A stretch of 64,000 nucleotides of DNA from Pelagibius litoralis (GCF_011683915.1 NZ_JAAQPH010000001.1:62001-126000), one strand, 5' to 3'; shown: positions 19,141 through 28,803, numbered from the stretch's first letter. Translations and numbers: made by a program. Notes: generated by a model not told the origin, from the sequence alone.

Positions 19141-19613
19141 TAGTTGCCGGTGCCGCCAAAGCGACCGAGGTTGCCGAACAGCTGCTGCAGCAGCGTCAGG
19201 TCGCGCCCTTCCGTCGGGGTCACGCGGTCGATCGGTTCGATCTCCTGTGAGTCCTCCAGGTTGTAGCTTGCCGTCTGATCGACATAGCCGGCCTCGCTGA
19301 AGGTGATCACAAGCACCTTGCGGTCCACCACCTCAGGCTTGAGGAAGGCAAACTCCTGGGTCTTCTGCCCGATATAGTACCATTTGCGGTCTTGGAAGGT
19401 CGAAACGGTGGAGGGGGAGCCGAGTAGCTCTACAACGTCCTGACGGCTATGGACCCCGGGCTCGATCTCGGCAACGTCTTCCGCATCCGGTATATTGCCG
19501 CGAACCTGTACGGGGCTCCCGCAGGCGGCCAGGCCAACGCAGGCCATGGAAAGCGCAATCGCCGGCATAACAAAAAATCGACGGCGCAAGGAATGCTCCT
19601 TCGTTGCGATCAC
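19140..19613 (-). CDS. bamE: Outer-membrane assembly lipoprotein BamE
   Basis: Small lipoprotein of the BAM complex that inserts outer-membrane beta-barrel proteins. The signal peptide ends in the lipobox LAAC. The SmpA/OmlA domain follows: IEPGVHSRQDVVELLGSPSTVSTFQDRKWYYIG, then a long strand VVDRKVLVITFSEAGYV. The annotated start is GTG 19613 with GAGGGG six bases upstream. TTG 19589 (149 residues) has a perfect AAGGAG and gives a more typical signal peptide, so it may be the real start. Transcribed alone, divergent from the bc1 chaperone gene. Confidence 0.9.
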   Translation of the reverse strand: MIATKEHSLRRRFFVMPAIALSMACVGLAACGSPVQVRGNIPDAEDVAEIEPGVHSRQDVVELLGSPSTVSTFQDRKWYYIGQKTQEFAFLKPEVVDRKVLVITFSEAGYVDQTASYNLEDSQEIEPIDRVTPTEGRDLTLLQQLFGNLGRFGGTGN

Positions 19614-19738
19614 GATAATCCCCTCATTTGACCCCGAACAACTTGATTAAACCGCCAAGCGGTGCCATTTCAAGCCCTTAAATCGGGCAGGCATAGCGCT
19701 TGTCTGCTGACGCGGCTCATCTTCTCCTCGGGAAGCCA

Positions 19739-20281
19739 ATGATTTTCAAGCGATTTCTGAAAGCCAAGCCCGAGGAAGACCTCGCCTGGACCCTTTACAA
19801 AGGGATCGTCGAACAGGCGCGCCAGCCCGCACTCTTTAGCAACCTGGGGATTCCGGACGACGTCGATGGCCGGTTTGAATCGATCGTCCTTCATCTAGTT
19901 CTGGTACTGCGGCGCCTGAAGAAGGATTTTCCCGAGGGCGAAGCGCTGGCCGCGTCGCTGCAGGAGGTCTTCTACACCGATATGGACCGGTCGCTGAGGG
20001 AAATGGGTGCCGGGGACCTAGGGGTCGGGAAGCGGGTGCAGCGCATGGCGGAAGGCTTCATGGGGCGCCTGAACGCCTACGGGGATGCCCTCGACAGCCT
20101 GGCCCAAGGCGGTGAGGTGGACCTGAAAGCGGCATTGCAGCGCAACGTCTATGGCACGCTGCCGGCTGATTCCGTCGATCCGGAAGGGTTGTTGCGATAT
20201 GCGATTTCCCTGGCTGATGCACTGGATCGCCAGGACGGTGTGGAGTTGCGCCGCGGTATGCTGGAATTTCTTTCTCCCTAG
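19739..20281 (+). CDS. Ubiquinol-cytochrome c chaperone (CBP3-like)
   Basis: 180-residue helical protein of the CBP3/UQCC1 family, assembly factors for the cytochrome bc1 complex. Visible are YKGIVEQARQPALFSNLGIPDDVDGRFESIVLHLVLVLRRLK and EVFYTDMDRSLREMGAGDLGVGKRVQRMAEGFMGRLNAY, both family signatures. ATG 19739 is chosen over an upstream TTG because GGAAG precedes it. It lies 100 bases upstream of yceD on the same strand. Confidence 0.88.
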   Translation: MIFKRFLKAKPEEDLAWTLYKGIVEQARQPALFSNLGIPDDVDGRFESIVLHLVLVLRRLKKDFPEGEALAASLQEVFYTDMDRSLREMGAGDLGVGKRVQRMAEGFMGRLNAYGDALDSLAQGGEVDLKAALQRNVYGTLPADSVDPEGLLRYAISLADALDRQDGVELRRGMLEFLSP

Positions 20282-20382
20282 GGCCTGAGAGCCCCGGAAA
20301 TCAGGGCTTTTAAAGGGATTGACCCAAGGCAGCCAAAACCCTAAGGTGCGCCGCTTTTTGACGCTGGAGACGGAGGGCTGCC

Positions 20383-20928
20383 ATGGGCGGATCAACTGCG
20401 AAGGCGGCGAGCGAGTTCTCAAGGATTGTAACCTTAGACCGCCTGGGTGACCGAAAGGTCATCGAGCGGATTGAGGCAACGGTTGCCGAAAGGGCCCTGG
20501 TTATGGGGCGCCTCGGGCTCCTGAGTCTTGACGGGCTGACGGCGGATTGCCGAATAGGCCACGGTTTGAGTGGACTTGTGACGGTTGAATGCGAGTGGGT
20601 AGCGGACCTGTCGCAAGCCTGCGTGGTGACTTTGGCCCCGATTTGCCAGTCCCTGTCAGGCGAATTTCAAGTGTCCTATCAGGCACTTGAGGGCGAAGGG
20701 GTTGTCGAGAACGAGGTTTTGGTGGATCCCGAGGCGGATGACCCGCCGGAGCCGCTGCCGCGTGAGGGCATCGATCTGGGTGAGTTGGTGGTTCAGGAAC
20801 TGGCGGTTTCCTTGGATCCTTACCCGCGATCCGAGGGCGCGGAACTTCCCGGTCGCTACCGACAATCGGAAGGTGAGGGGGAAACCAACCCCTTCGCGGC
20901 GCTAAAGGTGCTGAAGAGTAAACAATAA
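20383..20928 (+). CDS. YceD/DUF177 protein
   Basis: 181-residue DUF177 protein, a family whose gene almost always precedes rpmF, as here. Homologues are linked to 23S rRNA or large-subunit biogenesis, but the mechanism is not settled. Visible are a conserved central block CEWVADLSQACVVTLAPI and the acidic motif EGIDLGELVVQELAVSLDPYPR. Two cysteines of the usual YceD pattern are seen. It begins the yceD-rpmF-plsX-fabH-ihfA-merR cluster. Confidence 0.88.
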   Translation: MGGSTAKAASEFSRIVTLDRLGDRKVIERIEATVAERALVMGRLGLLSLDGLTADCRIGHGLSGLVTVECEWVADLSQACVVTLAPICQSLSGEFQVSYQALEGEGVVENEVLVDPEADDPPEPLPREGIDLGELVVQELAVSLDPYPRSEGAELPGRYRQSEGEGETNPFAALKVLKSKQ

Positions 20929-21038
20929 GTTAGGTTTCATTTGCGGCAGCATCCCGGCTTTGCTTGATGAAGGGGCCGAGATTGGCTAAGTAGTCGCTTG
21001 TGAAGGCGGATGTCGCCCGACGAAGAAAGACGAGAATT

Positions 21039-21221
21039 ATGGCTGTTCCTAAGAGTAAAATCTCCAAATCCAGGCGCAATCAGCGCCGTGCCCACGATTC
21101 GCTGGCCGCGGGGAGCTATCATGAATGCTCCAACTGCGGTGAGCTGAAGCGGCCTCATCATGTTTGTGCCGCCTGCGGCCATTATGACGGTCGTGAAGTA
21201 GCGGATGCGGAGAGCATCTGA
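21039..21221 (+). CDS. rpmF: 50S ribosomal protein L32
   Basis: 60-residue ribosomal protein. The N-terminus [17 protein letters not shown] is diagnostic, and C30, C33, C43 and C46 form a zinc ribbon, so this is the zinc-binding (C+) form of L32. ATG 21039 is chosen over an upstream in-frame start because the mature L32 N-terminus begins there. Confidence 0.97.
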   Translation: MAVPKSKISKSRRNQRRAHDSLAAGSYHECSNCGELKRPHHVCAACGHYDGREVADAESI

Positions 21222-21278
21222 GACCCCGCCTGTGCAACTGCTGCTGGCGGTTCGCGATGAGCGGAGCTGATTGACCTT

Positions 21279-22325
21279 ATGGGCAAGGCGCTTACGATCG
21301 CATTGGATGCCATGGGCGGCGACGCGGCACCGGAGATGGTGGTTCGCGGCGCCAACATTGCGCGTGAACGCTTTCCCGAGGTGCGGTTCTTGATGTTTGG
21401 CCGCAAGGCCGATGTTTCGCAATTCCTGGATCGCAAGAAACGCCTGAAAGAGGTGACGACCCTCGTGCACACCGATGATGTGGTGAGCAGTAAGGAAAAA
21501 CCGTCGATAGCCTTGAGATCGGGTCGCAACTCAAGCATGCGCCTGGCAATCAACGCGGTTCACGCCGGTGAAGCCGATTGCGTCGTTTCGGCCGGCAATA
21601 CCGGGGCTCTTATGGGCATGGCCAAGTTTGTCCTGAAGACGCTGCCCGGCATCAACAGGCCCGCCATCGCCTCGTTCTTCCCGACCATGCACGGTGAATC
21701 CGTGATGCTCGACCTTGGTGCAAACGTGAGCTGCGATGCCGAGAATCTTGTGGATTTTGCGGTCATGGGCAATGCCTTCGCCCGTTCGGTCCTTGGCCTC
21801 CTGCAGCCCAGCTACGGTCTGCTGAACGTCGGTTCGGAAGACACCAAGGGTCATGAGTCGCTCCAGGAGGCCAGCAATATCCTGCGCGGCAGCGCCCTGC
21901 CGGGCGAGTTCCTGGGTTTTGTCGAGGGCGACGATATCGCAAAGGGCACGGCCGACGTCATCGTGACCGATGGGTTCACCGGCAACGTCGCCCTGAAGAC
22001 GGCGGAAGGGACGGCCAAGCTGATAAACGAGTATATGCGCCACACCTTCCGCTCTTCGATCCTGGCGAGCCTCGGTTACCTGCTGGCGCGCCCGGCGATG
22101 CGCAAGCTGCGCCAGAGAGTGGACCCCCGGGGTTACAATGGGGCGATGTTCCTTGGTTTGAACGGTATTGCGGTGAAGAGCCATGGCGGCACCGATGCCC
22201 TGGGCTTTGCCAATGCGATAGGCGTCGCCGTCGATATGCACCGCCACGGTATCACCGAGAAGATCCGATCGGATCTGGCATTGCTGGATCGCGGTCCCGG
22301 CAAAGCGCAAGTGGCCGCTGTCTAG
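21279..22325 (+). CDS. plsX: Phosphate acyltransferase PlsX
   Basis: Converts acyl-ACP to acyl-phosphate for phospholipid synthesis with PlsY. 348 residues. Visible are [56 protein letters not shown] and [31 protein letters not shown]. The stop codon shares its last base with the fabH start, so translation is coupled. Confidence 0.96.
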   Translation: MGKALTIALDAMGGDAAPEMVVRGANIARERFPEVRFLMFGRKADVSQFLDRKKRLKEVTTLVHTDDVVSSKEKPSIALRSGRNSSMRLAINAVHAGEADCVVSAGNTGALMGMAKFVLKTLPGINRPAIASFFPTMHGESVMLDLGANVSCDAENLVDFAVMGNAFARSVLGLLQPSYGLLNVGSEDTKGHESLQEASNILRGSALPGEFLGFVEGDDIAKGTADVIVTDGFTGNVALKTAEGTAKLINEYMRHTFRSSILASLGYLLARPAMRKLRQRVDPRGYNGAMFLGLNGIAVKSHGGTDALGFANAIGVAVDMHRHGITEKIRSDLALLDRGPGKAQVAAV

Positions 22326-23305
22326 TGCTGTACCGGTCCATTGTTACCGGCTGTGGGGCTTATCTGCCCGCACAAGTCGTCACCAACGCCGAGCTCGCAG
22401 AACGCATTCAAACCAGCGATGAATGGATCCGCCAGCGGACCGGCATCCGTCAGCGCCACATCGCTGCAGAGGGGGAGATGACCTCTGATCTTGGGCTTGC
22501 GGCTGCCAAGCACGCCCTGGCGCAGTCCGGTGTGGCCCCTGAAAGCATCGATTTGATCATCTGCGCGACCTCGACCCCGGATGAGACGTTTCCCGCGACC
22601 GCGACCCGGATCCAACACCGTCTGGGTGTCACCGGCGGCGCAGCCTTTGATATTCAGGCTGTCTGCAGCGGCTTCGTGTATGGCCTTTCCGTGGCGGACA
22701 ATTTCCTGCGGGTTGGACAGGCGTCGAAAGCCCTGGTCATCGGGGCGGAAACCTTCTCGCGCATTCTCGATTGGGAAGATCGTTCCACCTGCGTGCTGTT
22801 TGGAGACGGTGCTGGCGCCGTGGTACTGGAGGCCGAGAAGCAGGACGGCGCAGCCGACGGCAAGGCACGCGGCGTTCTATCCACACATCTCTATTCCGAC
22901 GGCAGCCATCACGACGCTCTCTATGTGGATGGCGGCCCCTCGTCGACCCAGTCGGTGGGCCACCTGCGGATGGAGGGGCGCGAGGTGTTCCGGCATGCTG
23001 TGGTTCGTATGGCCGAAGCTGTCGATGCCGCACTGGATGCAAACGGACTGACGCCGGGGGATGTGGATTGGCTGGTGCCGCACCAGGCGAATGTCCGGAT
23101 CATCGAATCCATGGGAAAACGCCTGAACCTGCCGAGCGACCGGGTTGTCGTGACGGTAGACCGCCATGCCAATACCTCCGCTGCCTCGATTCCCCTCGCC
23201 CTGAATGAAGCGGTTGGCGACGGCCGCATAAAGTCAGGCGATCTGCTGATGATGGAGGCCATGGGTGGCGGCTTTACCTGGGGTTCCGCCCTGGTCCGTT
23301 GGTGA
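22325..23305 (+). CDS. fabH: Beta-ketoacyl-ACP synthase III
   Basis: Starts fatty-acid synthesis by condensing acetyl-CoA with malonyl-ACP. 326 residues of thiolase fold. The catalytic triad is complete: C114 in [10 protein letters not shown]253 in VPHQAN and N283 in [12 protein letters not shown] 22325 overlaps the plsX TAG by one base. The plsX-fabH pairing is standard in bacteria. Confidence 0.96.
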   Translation: MLYRSIVTGCGAYLPAQVVTNAELAERIQTSDEWIRQRTGIRQRHIAAEGEMTSDLGLAAAKHALAQSGVAPESIDLIICATSTPDETFPATATRIQHRLGVTGGAAFDIQAVCSGFVYGLSVADNFLRVGQASKALVIGAETFSRILDWEDRSTCVLFGDGAGAVVLEAEKQDGAADGKARGVLSTHLYSDGSHHDALYVDGGPSSTQSVGHLRMEGREVFRHAVVRMAEAVDAALDANGLTPGDVDWLVPHQANVRIIESMGKRLNLPSDRVVVTVDRHANTSAASIPLALNEAVGDGRIKSGDLLMMEAMGGGFTWGSALVRW

Positions 23306-23463
23306 GGCGCGCTGGTGATCTGACCGCCCGGGCTGCCAGCTTATCCGATGGCTTGTCAGGCTGCGTCAAAAATTAGTCGCATCCTACGGTATTCCCTGCA
23401 TAATTGACCCTATAAGACCGTTGGGCTAAGGTCGTGGATATTAGAAAATCATAGGAGGGGGGA

Positions 23464-23787
23464 ATGGCTGGCGGAACTATTACAAGGGCGGATTTGAGCG
23501 AAGCTGTCTATCAGGAAGTAGGGCTTTCGCGGAACGAGTCGGCTGATCTTGTCGAATCCGTATTGAATGAGATTTCCGATGCCCTGGTGCGCGGCGAGAT
23601 GGTCAAGCTCTCGTCTTTCGGCAGTTTTTCGGTCCGTGAGAAGGGTGAGCGTATTGGGCGCAATCCCAAGACGGGCGAAGAGGTACCTATTCTGCCGCGC
23701 CGCGTTCTTGTATTTCGTGCTTCCCATGTTCTTAAGAATCGGATCAATGATTCGCTGAGCAGCGCCGTCAGCGAGCCATCTCACTAA
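23464..23787 (+). CDS. ihfA: Integration host factor alpha subunit
   Basis: DNA-bending architectural protein, 107 residues. It contains the HU/IHF fold, with [27 protein letters not shown] at the N-terminus, [25 protein letters not shown] leading into the DNA-binding beta arm (about 60-75), and the conserved proline after the arm. ATG 23464 has a very strong GGAGGGGGG site. A beta subunit should be encoded elsewhere. Confidence 0.94.
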   Translation: MAGGTITRADLSEAVYQEVGLSRNESADLVESVLNEISDALVRGEMVKLSSFGSFSVREKGERIGRNPKTGEEVPILPRRVLVFRASHVLKNRINDSLSSAVSEPSH

Positions 23788-23820
23788 AGTCTTCAATCAG
23801 CTGGACAGTATAGGGTCAGC

Positions 23821-24219
23821 ATGCAAGCCAGTCGTTCTGCCGGTAAATCAGCGTCAGCTTTTCGGACCATCAGTGAGGTCAGCGAAGAGCTCGACGTGCC
23901 GCAGCATGTCTTGCGGTTCTGGGAAGGTAAGTTCAGTCAGGTCCGGCCTCTGAAACGAGGTGGGGGGCGCCGCTACTACAGGCCCGAAGATATCGCTTTG
24001 TTGCGGCGGATCCGGGATCTGCTTTACAGCGAAGGCTACACCATCAAAGGCGTCCAGAAGCTGCTGCGCGAAGGCCGCGCCAAGGACGATGCCCAGGCTG
24101 CGGATGCCGCTGCGCCGGCCAGCGAAGCGGCATCTGTCGGAGCTGACAAATCCCAAGAGCTGAACGAGATTATCGCCGAGCTCACCGCGCTGAGGGACCT
24201 GCTGAATAACGCGAAATAG
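23821..24219 (+). CDS. MerR-family regulator
   Basis: 132-residue MerR-type regulator. The winged helix at about residues 16-85 reads [52 protein letters not shown] short Ala/Ser-rich linker follows, then a helix (about 110-130) for dimerisation. There is no cysteine or known effector site. Genes of this type often follow ihfA in alphaproteobacteria; the target is unknown. It ends 91 bases before tRNA-Pro. Confidence 0.9.
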   Translation: MQASRSAGKSASAFRTISEVSEELDVPQHVLRFWEGKFSQVRPLKRGGGRRYYRPEDIALLRRIRDLLYSEGYTIKGVQKLLREGRAKDDAQAADAAAPASEAASVGADKSQELNEIIAELTALRDLLNNAK

Positions 24220-24310
24220 AAGGCTGGGGCAGCCGGGAAGGCAGGCATTGCTATCCCCAGGATCCCCAGCTATACAAAGGCCGCGCGGTCGATCGCGCAG
24301 AGTGAATTGG

Positions 24311-24387
24311 CGGAGCGTAGCGCAGCCTGGTAGCGCACCACACTGGGGGTGTGGGGGTCGTAGGTTCAAATCCTGCCGCTCCGACCA
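24311..24387 (+). tRNA. tRNA-Pro (GGG)
   Basis: Full cloverleaf with the acceptor stem CGGAGCG / CGCTCCG, D-arm, anticodon stem CCACA / TGTGG around CTGGGGG (anticodon GGG), T-arm with GGTTCAAATCC, and encoded CCA at 24385-24387. Confidence 0.96.
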
Positions 24388-24395
24388 TTTCATTG

Positions 24396-24425
24396 AAAAG
24401 CCGCTGAGGATTAGCGGCTTTTTTG
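24396..24425 (+). terminator. Rho-independent terminator after tRNA-Pro
   Basis: AAAAGCCGCT pairs with AGCGGCTTTT around GAGGATT (24397-24420), and the T run continues to 24424. Confidence 0.9.
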
Positions 24426-24517
24426 TTGCCTGCCGGCCTTTGCCTCTCACTGCACCGCACGGTCGGGGGATTGAGGTTCGTTCCGCAGATCATTCAAAAA
24501 TTAGTGCTTAAAATCAG

Positions 24518-25321
24518 ATGGATATAAGTTTTTTCTTAGTTTCCAAGATAGCTTGGTTTCTTCTGAAACCACTCCACTTTCTGATTTTTCTGCTGGTGGC
24601 CTGGATATTCTTCCGGGCGCTGCAGTGGCGCGTCCTGGGGCGGCTTTGCGGCCTTCTTTTACTGCTCTATGGCGGCGCGATCATGCTGACCCCGCTTCCG
24701 GAGCTGGCTGTACGGGCCTTGGAAAACCGCTTCGCGACCCCGGTCGAGGGGCCGCAGGTTGCAGGCATCATCGTTCTTGGCGGCGCGACGGACAGCGGGC
24801 AGGTCGCTGCGGCACGCGGCCAGCCGATGCTGAACGGCGCTGCAGAGCGTCTGACAACGGCAATCGCCCTGCATCGTGCAATGCCTGAAAGGCCGCTGAT
24901 TGTGACCGGCTATAGCGGACGTCTGATTCCCAGCGGCCTCAATGAGGCAGAGATCACGCGGCTGCTTTTCCAGCAACAGGGCCTGTCCTTAAGCCAGGTA
25001 CGCTTTGAGGCAAGGTCTCGAAACACGGCCGAGAACGCGCGTCTGTCTGCGGAACTTGCCGGGGATGAAGAGCGACCTTGGCTGTTGATTACGTCCGCCT
25101 GGCATATGCCGAGGGCCGTGGCCAGTTTCAGGGCCGCCGGCCTTTCCGTCGTGCCGCACCCGGTGGACTTCCGGACCGAGCCCGACACCCTGATGTGGCC
25201 GCGCGAGCCCGATAGTTCGCTGGGTCTCGCCTACATAGCCCTGCACGAGTGGTTGGGATTGCTGGCCTACTATGTAACCGGCCGAACGACTGAATTCCTG
25301 CCGGCGCCTCAACCGCTTTAG
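24518..25321 (+). CDS. YdcF/ElyC-type DUF218 membrane protein
   Basis: 267 residues. Two N-terminal hydrophobic segments (about 5-30 and 38-58) are followed by a DUF218 domain from about residue 80: IIVLGGATDSG, ERLTTAIALHR, LIVTGYSGR, ARSRNTAENA and LLITSAWHMPRAV. This arrangement matches the ElyC/SanA/YdcF group linked to envelope and peptidoglycan integrity. The biochemical activity is not established. There is no clear Shine-Dalgarno before ATG 24518. Confidence 0.85.
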   Translation: MDISFFLVSKIAWFLLKPLHFLIFLLVAWIFFRALQWRVLGRLCGLLLLLYGGAIMLTPLPELAVRALENRFATPVEGPQVAGIIVLGGATDSGQVAAARGQPMLNGAAERLTTAIALHRAMPERPLIVTGYSGRLIPSGLNEAEITRLLFQQQGLSLSQVRFEARSRNTAENARLSAELAGDEERPWLLITSAWHMPRAVASFRAAGLSVVPHPVDFRTEPDTLMWPREPDSSLGLAYIALHEWLGLLAYYVTGRTTEFLPAPQPL

Positions 25322-25352
25322 GCCTTCATTGCTTTGGAATCTGAACCGGCCT

Positions 25353-26228
25353 TCAGGCGGAGGGGGGCTCGCTCATTACCTGACAGTACTGTTTCTTTGC
25401 CTTCAAGGCTTTGCAAACCTGGCGGGCGGCTTTCTTCGACGGCAAGGGACCGGCGAGGATCCGGTAAAAGGTTCCGCGCTCGGCTATTTCGGTAGGGGTG
25501 AAACGGGGAAGCATTTCAGAAAGCTGCTCGGGGAAGGCCCGCTTCAGCGCCTCCCACTCCTTCTTGGCCGCCCGCTCGCTCCGCAGGGAGGAGAGGTGGA
25601 TCACCATCCGCTTCGCTTCCGCCGCTTTTGCTTTGCTGTCTTTTTCGGTTGCTTTCGGCTTCTCCGCCACGGTCAGGGTCGGTTTCATTCTTGGGAGGGG
25701 GACGCTGTTGGCCGCTTTCGTCTTGCCCGGCCCGGTCGGATCGATCGGCCCTGCTGTCTGCGGCTGAGCCGGTGTTTGATCGCTGGCCGGTTGCTGCGTT
25801 TCCGGCTGCTCTGTTTGGCTCATGTCGGGTTGGGCGGTTTCCACGGGGGCAGGTCCGGGGGTGCCGCTGGACATGACCATCGTCGTGGCAGCCTCCTGGA
25901 CGGTGCCTGGGCCGGAAGCAGTGGTATCGAATTCTCCTCTGTTTTCCTCTGCCCACGCCAGTCCACTTTGACCGCCATGCTGTTGGTCGGTGCCCTTGGC
26001 GAGATCTTCAGCCGCCTTCATTACCGAGGCTTCCAGGCGATTCGCCCAGCCCTTGGTATCGTCGTACATGGCCTGGCAGCCTGAAAGGCCCAGGGTGGCT
26101 GCGACCAACAGAAGCGGGCCGACGGCGCGATGGAAACGGGTCAACATGAGGGCAAACTCCATTGCCTGGACGTAAGCGTCGCGGCCAGGGCGGTCACGCA
26201 ACCGCCCTGTCTTTTCCATGCTAGGCAT
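25353..26228 (-). CDS. SPOR-domain lipoprotein
   Basis: Envelope lipoprotein of up to 291 residues. The hydrophobic leader AVGPLLLVAATLGLSGC carries the lipobox LSGC. A Pro/Thr/Gln/Ala-rich linker (about 95-185) precedes a C-terminal SPOR-like domain (about 205-290, MVIHLSSLRSERAAKKEWEALKRAF...FYRILAGPLPSKKAARQVCKALKAKKQYCQVM), the kind that binds denuded glycan at septa. The longest start is ATG 26228; M23 (26162) or M28 would bring the signal peptide closer to the N-terminus and are more likely. Confidence 0.85.
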   Translation of the reverse strand: MPSMEKTGRLRDRPGRDAYVQAMEFALMLTRFHRAVGPLLLVAATLGLSGCQAMYDDTKGWANRLEASVMKAAEDLAKGTDQQHGGQSGLAWAEENRGEFDTTASGPGTVQEAATTMVMSSGTPGPAPVETAQPDMSQTEQPETQQPASDQTPAQPQTAGPIDPTGPGKTKAANSVPLPRMKPTLTVAEKPKATEKDSKAKAAEAKRMVIHLSSLRSERAAKKEWEALKRAFPEQLSEMLPRFTPTEIAERGTFYRILAGPLPSKKAARQVCKALKAKKQYCQVMSEPPSA

Positions 26229-26366
26229 CCTATGGTTTAAAATCCTTGAATGCCGGTAGTTTAGGGCGTTTCCCTAAAGTTTTATCCTTCGCCTTTACTT
26301 AACGTCTCGCTGCAATGATTACCCCCAATCCGCCCTCTTTGAGGGCTGCGAACGAGGGTTTGATAG

Positions 26367-28043
26367 ATGCAGACGGTGAAGAATCTCCAGGCTGCTCCAG
26401 CAGATCCGGCAGCTGTGCCGTCGGCGGCTATGACGGTCGGGCACATCGTGTCCGTCAGTGGCGCCAAAATCACTGGCAGCCTGGTTTCTGTCGGGCCGGA
26501 TGCCGAGACGGCGGCGCGTTTGAACACAGCGGTACAGATCGGCGCCTTGGTGAAGATGCCGACACCCCGGTCGGTCGCCTTTGGCATCGTGTCCGCTCTC
26601 TCGACCGGCAATCCGTCACCGTCGCCGTCTCTTGGCGAACAGTGGGTCGTGGAGATCGACCTCTTCGGCGAATACATTCTGGAAGCTGATGCCGACGGCG
26701 GCGCGGACAGCGGTTTCGATCTGTTGCGCGGCGTGTCGGTCTACCCGGGACTTGGCGAGCCGATTGTTGCCGCCACGCTGCAGGAACTGCAGCAGATCTA
26801 TAAGCGCCCGAAGGCGTCCAACGTCCGCATCGGTACCCTTCACCAGGATGACCAGCTGCCCGCCTATTTGGTGACCGACGATCTGCTTGGAAAGCACTTC
26901 GCGATTCTCGGCACGACCGGTTCAGGCAAGTCCTGCGCCCTGGCAACCGTTCTCCATGCCATCTTGTCCGAACATCCCTTCGGGCACGTTGTCCTCCTGG
27001 ATCCGCACAACGAGTATGCCCATGCTTTCCGGGGCTTGGCGGAAGTGGTGACGCCGGAGACCCTGCAGTTGCCCTATTGGTTGCTGAACTTTGAGGAACT
27101 GGTGGAGGTCATGTGCAGCCGTGACGAGATCAGCCGCTCGTCAGAGGCCTTCATCCTGAACGACGCCGTGCTCTCCGCCAAACGTGCAACTGCGGAGAGT
27201 GATGAAGCCCGGCGCCATGTAACCGTCGACACGCCGGTGCCTTATCCATTGAGCGCCCTTTTGCACAATATCGAAGCGGCGATGGGGCAGCTGCAGAAGG
27301 CCGAGCAAGCCAAGCCATACCTTCGGCTCAGGGCGCGGATCGAAAGTCTGCGGGCGGATCGCCGCTATGCGTTCATGTTCTCCGGGCTCTCGGTGCGCGA
27401 TACCCTGCCTGATGTTCTGGCGCGGATCATCCGGGTTCCGGTAGAAGGCAAGCCGCTGACGACCTTCGATCTTTCCGGAATTCCCTCGGAGATCGTCGAT
27501 GTTGTCGTCTCATTGCTGTGCCGCACGCTCTTTGACTTTGCGGTCTGGAGCGAGCGCGACGCGGCGGTACCGGTCCTGCTGGTCTGCGAGGAGGCGCATC
27601 GCTACATCCCGGACGACACGCATTCGGGATTTGAGCCGACCCGCCGGATCATCTCCCGCATCGCCAAGGAAGGACGCAAGTACGGCCTTTCCCTTGGTCT
27701 GGTTTCCCAGCGTCCTTCGGAGCTGTCGGAGACCATCATTTCCCAGTGCAGTACGCTCTTTGCCCTGCGCATGGGCAATCAGAAGGACCAGGATTTCATC
27801 CGGCGTGCCTTGCCCGAGAGCGCCGAGGGAATGCTTTCCAGTCTGCCGGCCTTGCGCAATCAGCAAGCTGTGGTGGTGGGTGAGGGCGCGGTGCTGCCAA
27901 TGCGTATCCGCTTTGCCGATCTACCCGAGGACAAACGCCCGCAAAGCGACACGGCTTCGTTCTCAGATCATTGGCAGACGGAGCGCGGTCTGGATGGGTT
28001 CATCCCGCGCACGATTGAGCGCTGGCGCAAGCAGATCCGATAA
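26367..28043 (+). CDS. HerA-like ATPase (DUF87)
   Basis: 558-residue hexameric-type ATPase of the HerA/FtsK superfamily. An N-terminal HAS-barrel-like domain (about 20-150) is followed by the Walker A motif GTTGSGKS at 182-189, LLDPHNEYAHAF, Walker B LLVCEEAH near 403-410, and the RRIISRIAKEGRKYGLSLGLVSQRPSELSETIISQCSTLFALRM segment with its arginine finger region. HerA translocates DNA and usually works with the nuclease NurA, or with SIR2-type effectors in defence systems. No such partner adjoins it here. Confidence 0.88.
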   Translation: MQTVKNLQAAPADPAAVPSAAMTVGHIVSVSGAKITGSLVSVGPDAETAARLNTAVQIGALVKMPTPRSVAFGIVSALSTGNPSPSPSLGEQWVVEIDLFGEYILEADADGGADSGFDLLRGVSVYPGLGEPIVAATLQELQQIYKRPKASNVRIGTLHQDDQLPAYLVTDDLLGKHFAILGTTGSGKSCALATVLHAILSEHPFGHVVLLDPHNEYAHAFRGLAEVVTPETLQLPYWLLNFEELVEVMCSRDEISRSSEAFILNDAVLSAKRATAESDEARRHVTVDTPVPYPLSALLHNIEAAMGQLQKAEQAKPYLRLRARIESLRADRRYAFMFSGLSVRDTLPDVLARIIRVPVEGKPLTTFDLSGIPSEIVDVVVSLLCRTLFDFAVWSERDAAVPVLLVCEEAHRYIPDDTHSGFEPTRRIISRIAKEGRKYGLSLGLVSQRPSELSETIISQCSTLFALRMGNQKDQDFIRRALPESAEGMLSSLPALRNQQAVVVGEGAVLPMRIRFADLPEDKRPQSDTASFSDHWQTERGLDGFIPRTIERWRKQIR

Positions 28044-28054
28044 CCTGCCGACTC

Positions 28055-28381
28055 TCAGGTGAAGAGGTCTTCGACCAACTCCCGTGCTTCTGCTCTGCTG
28101 CATCCTGCATCGGCCGAGGCCATCTTGCGGCCTGCTTCGGTCAGCCTGCAGACCATCCATTCGGGTTTGGTTGGATTGTCGAACCAGGGTTCGGCCCAGC
28201 CCTGATCGATCGCGCAGCGGATCGTCCGGCTGTCATACTTCTGACCGAAATGGTCGAACAAGGGTAACTTGCCGCCGGCCTGATCCAGGCCGCGCCGCAA
28301 CCAAGCGAGCTGCGTTACAGTGGGGCGGTTGCGTCGCCGCCCGTGTTCGAGCGCTTGGACCGTGGGGGACATCTCGGCCAT
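28055..28381 (-). CDS. Small winged-helix-like protein, unknown function
   Basis: 108 residues, no recognised family. The central part QLAWLRRGLDQAGGKLPLFDHFGQKYDSRTIRCAIDQGWAE, followed by WMVCRLTEAGRKMA, has the helix-helix-helix-wing order and the LTEAGR ending seen in winged-helix proteins, so a DNA-binding role is inferred. ATG 28381 has GGAGAG six bases upstream. It is convergent with the HerA gene (11-base gap) and divergent from cutA. Confidence 0.65.
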   Translation of the reverse strand: MAEMSPTVQALEHGRRRNRPTVTQLAWLRRGLDQAGGKLPLFDHFGQKYDSRTIRCAIDQGWAEPWFDNPTKPEWMVCRLTEAGRKMASADAGCSRAEARELVEDLFT

Positions 28382-28450
28382 GCTCTCTCTCCGTGTTGTC
28401 CCCTATGCTACGATAGCTTTACTGAGAAAGCGAATCGGGAGCGCGGCGCC

Positions 28451-28771
28451 GTGCCGGCCAGTCTGGTCTATGTCACCACTTCGGATGCCGGGGAGGCGCG
28501 GACCATAGGGCGTGCGATGGTTAAGGCGCGCCTTGCGGCCTGTGCCAATATCGTCCCCGCGATGCAGCCGATTTTCTGGTGGGATGGTGAGGTTCAGGAA
28601 GGCGAGGAGAGCCTGCTTCTTCTCAAGACGCGCCAAGATCTGGTAGAGCCGCTGACGACCGCGATCAAGAAGCTGCACAGCTACGACTGTCCCTGCGTGG
28701 TCGCCATCCCGATATCGGGCGGCAACCGTGACTTTCTGGTCTGGATCGAGGCGGAAACGACGCCCCGTTAG
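28451..28771 (+). CDS. cutA: Divalent-cation tolerance protein CutA
   Basis: 106-residue trimeric CutA1 protein, linked to metal tolerance in E. coli. Visible are VYVTTSDAGEARTIGRAMVKARLAACANIVPAMQPIFWWDGEVQE, ESLLLLKTR and HSYDCPCVVAIPISGGNRDFLVWI, all family signatures. The frame is open upstream, but GTG 28451 places the first beta strand at the N-terminus. A weak hairpin (GGGCA/TGCCC, 28792-28802) separates it from the convergent gene. Confidence 0.92.
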   Translation: MPASLVYVTTSDAGEARTIGRAMVKARLAACANIVPAMQPIFWWDGEVQEGEESLLLLKTRQDLVEPLTTAIKKLHSYDCPCVVAIPISGGNRDFLVWIEAETTPR

Positions 28772-28803
28772 CAGATAAGTGGACCCTTGGCGGGCACTGC
28801 CCT

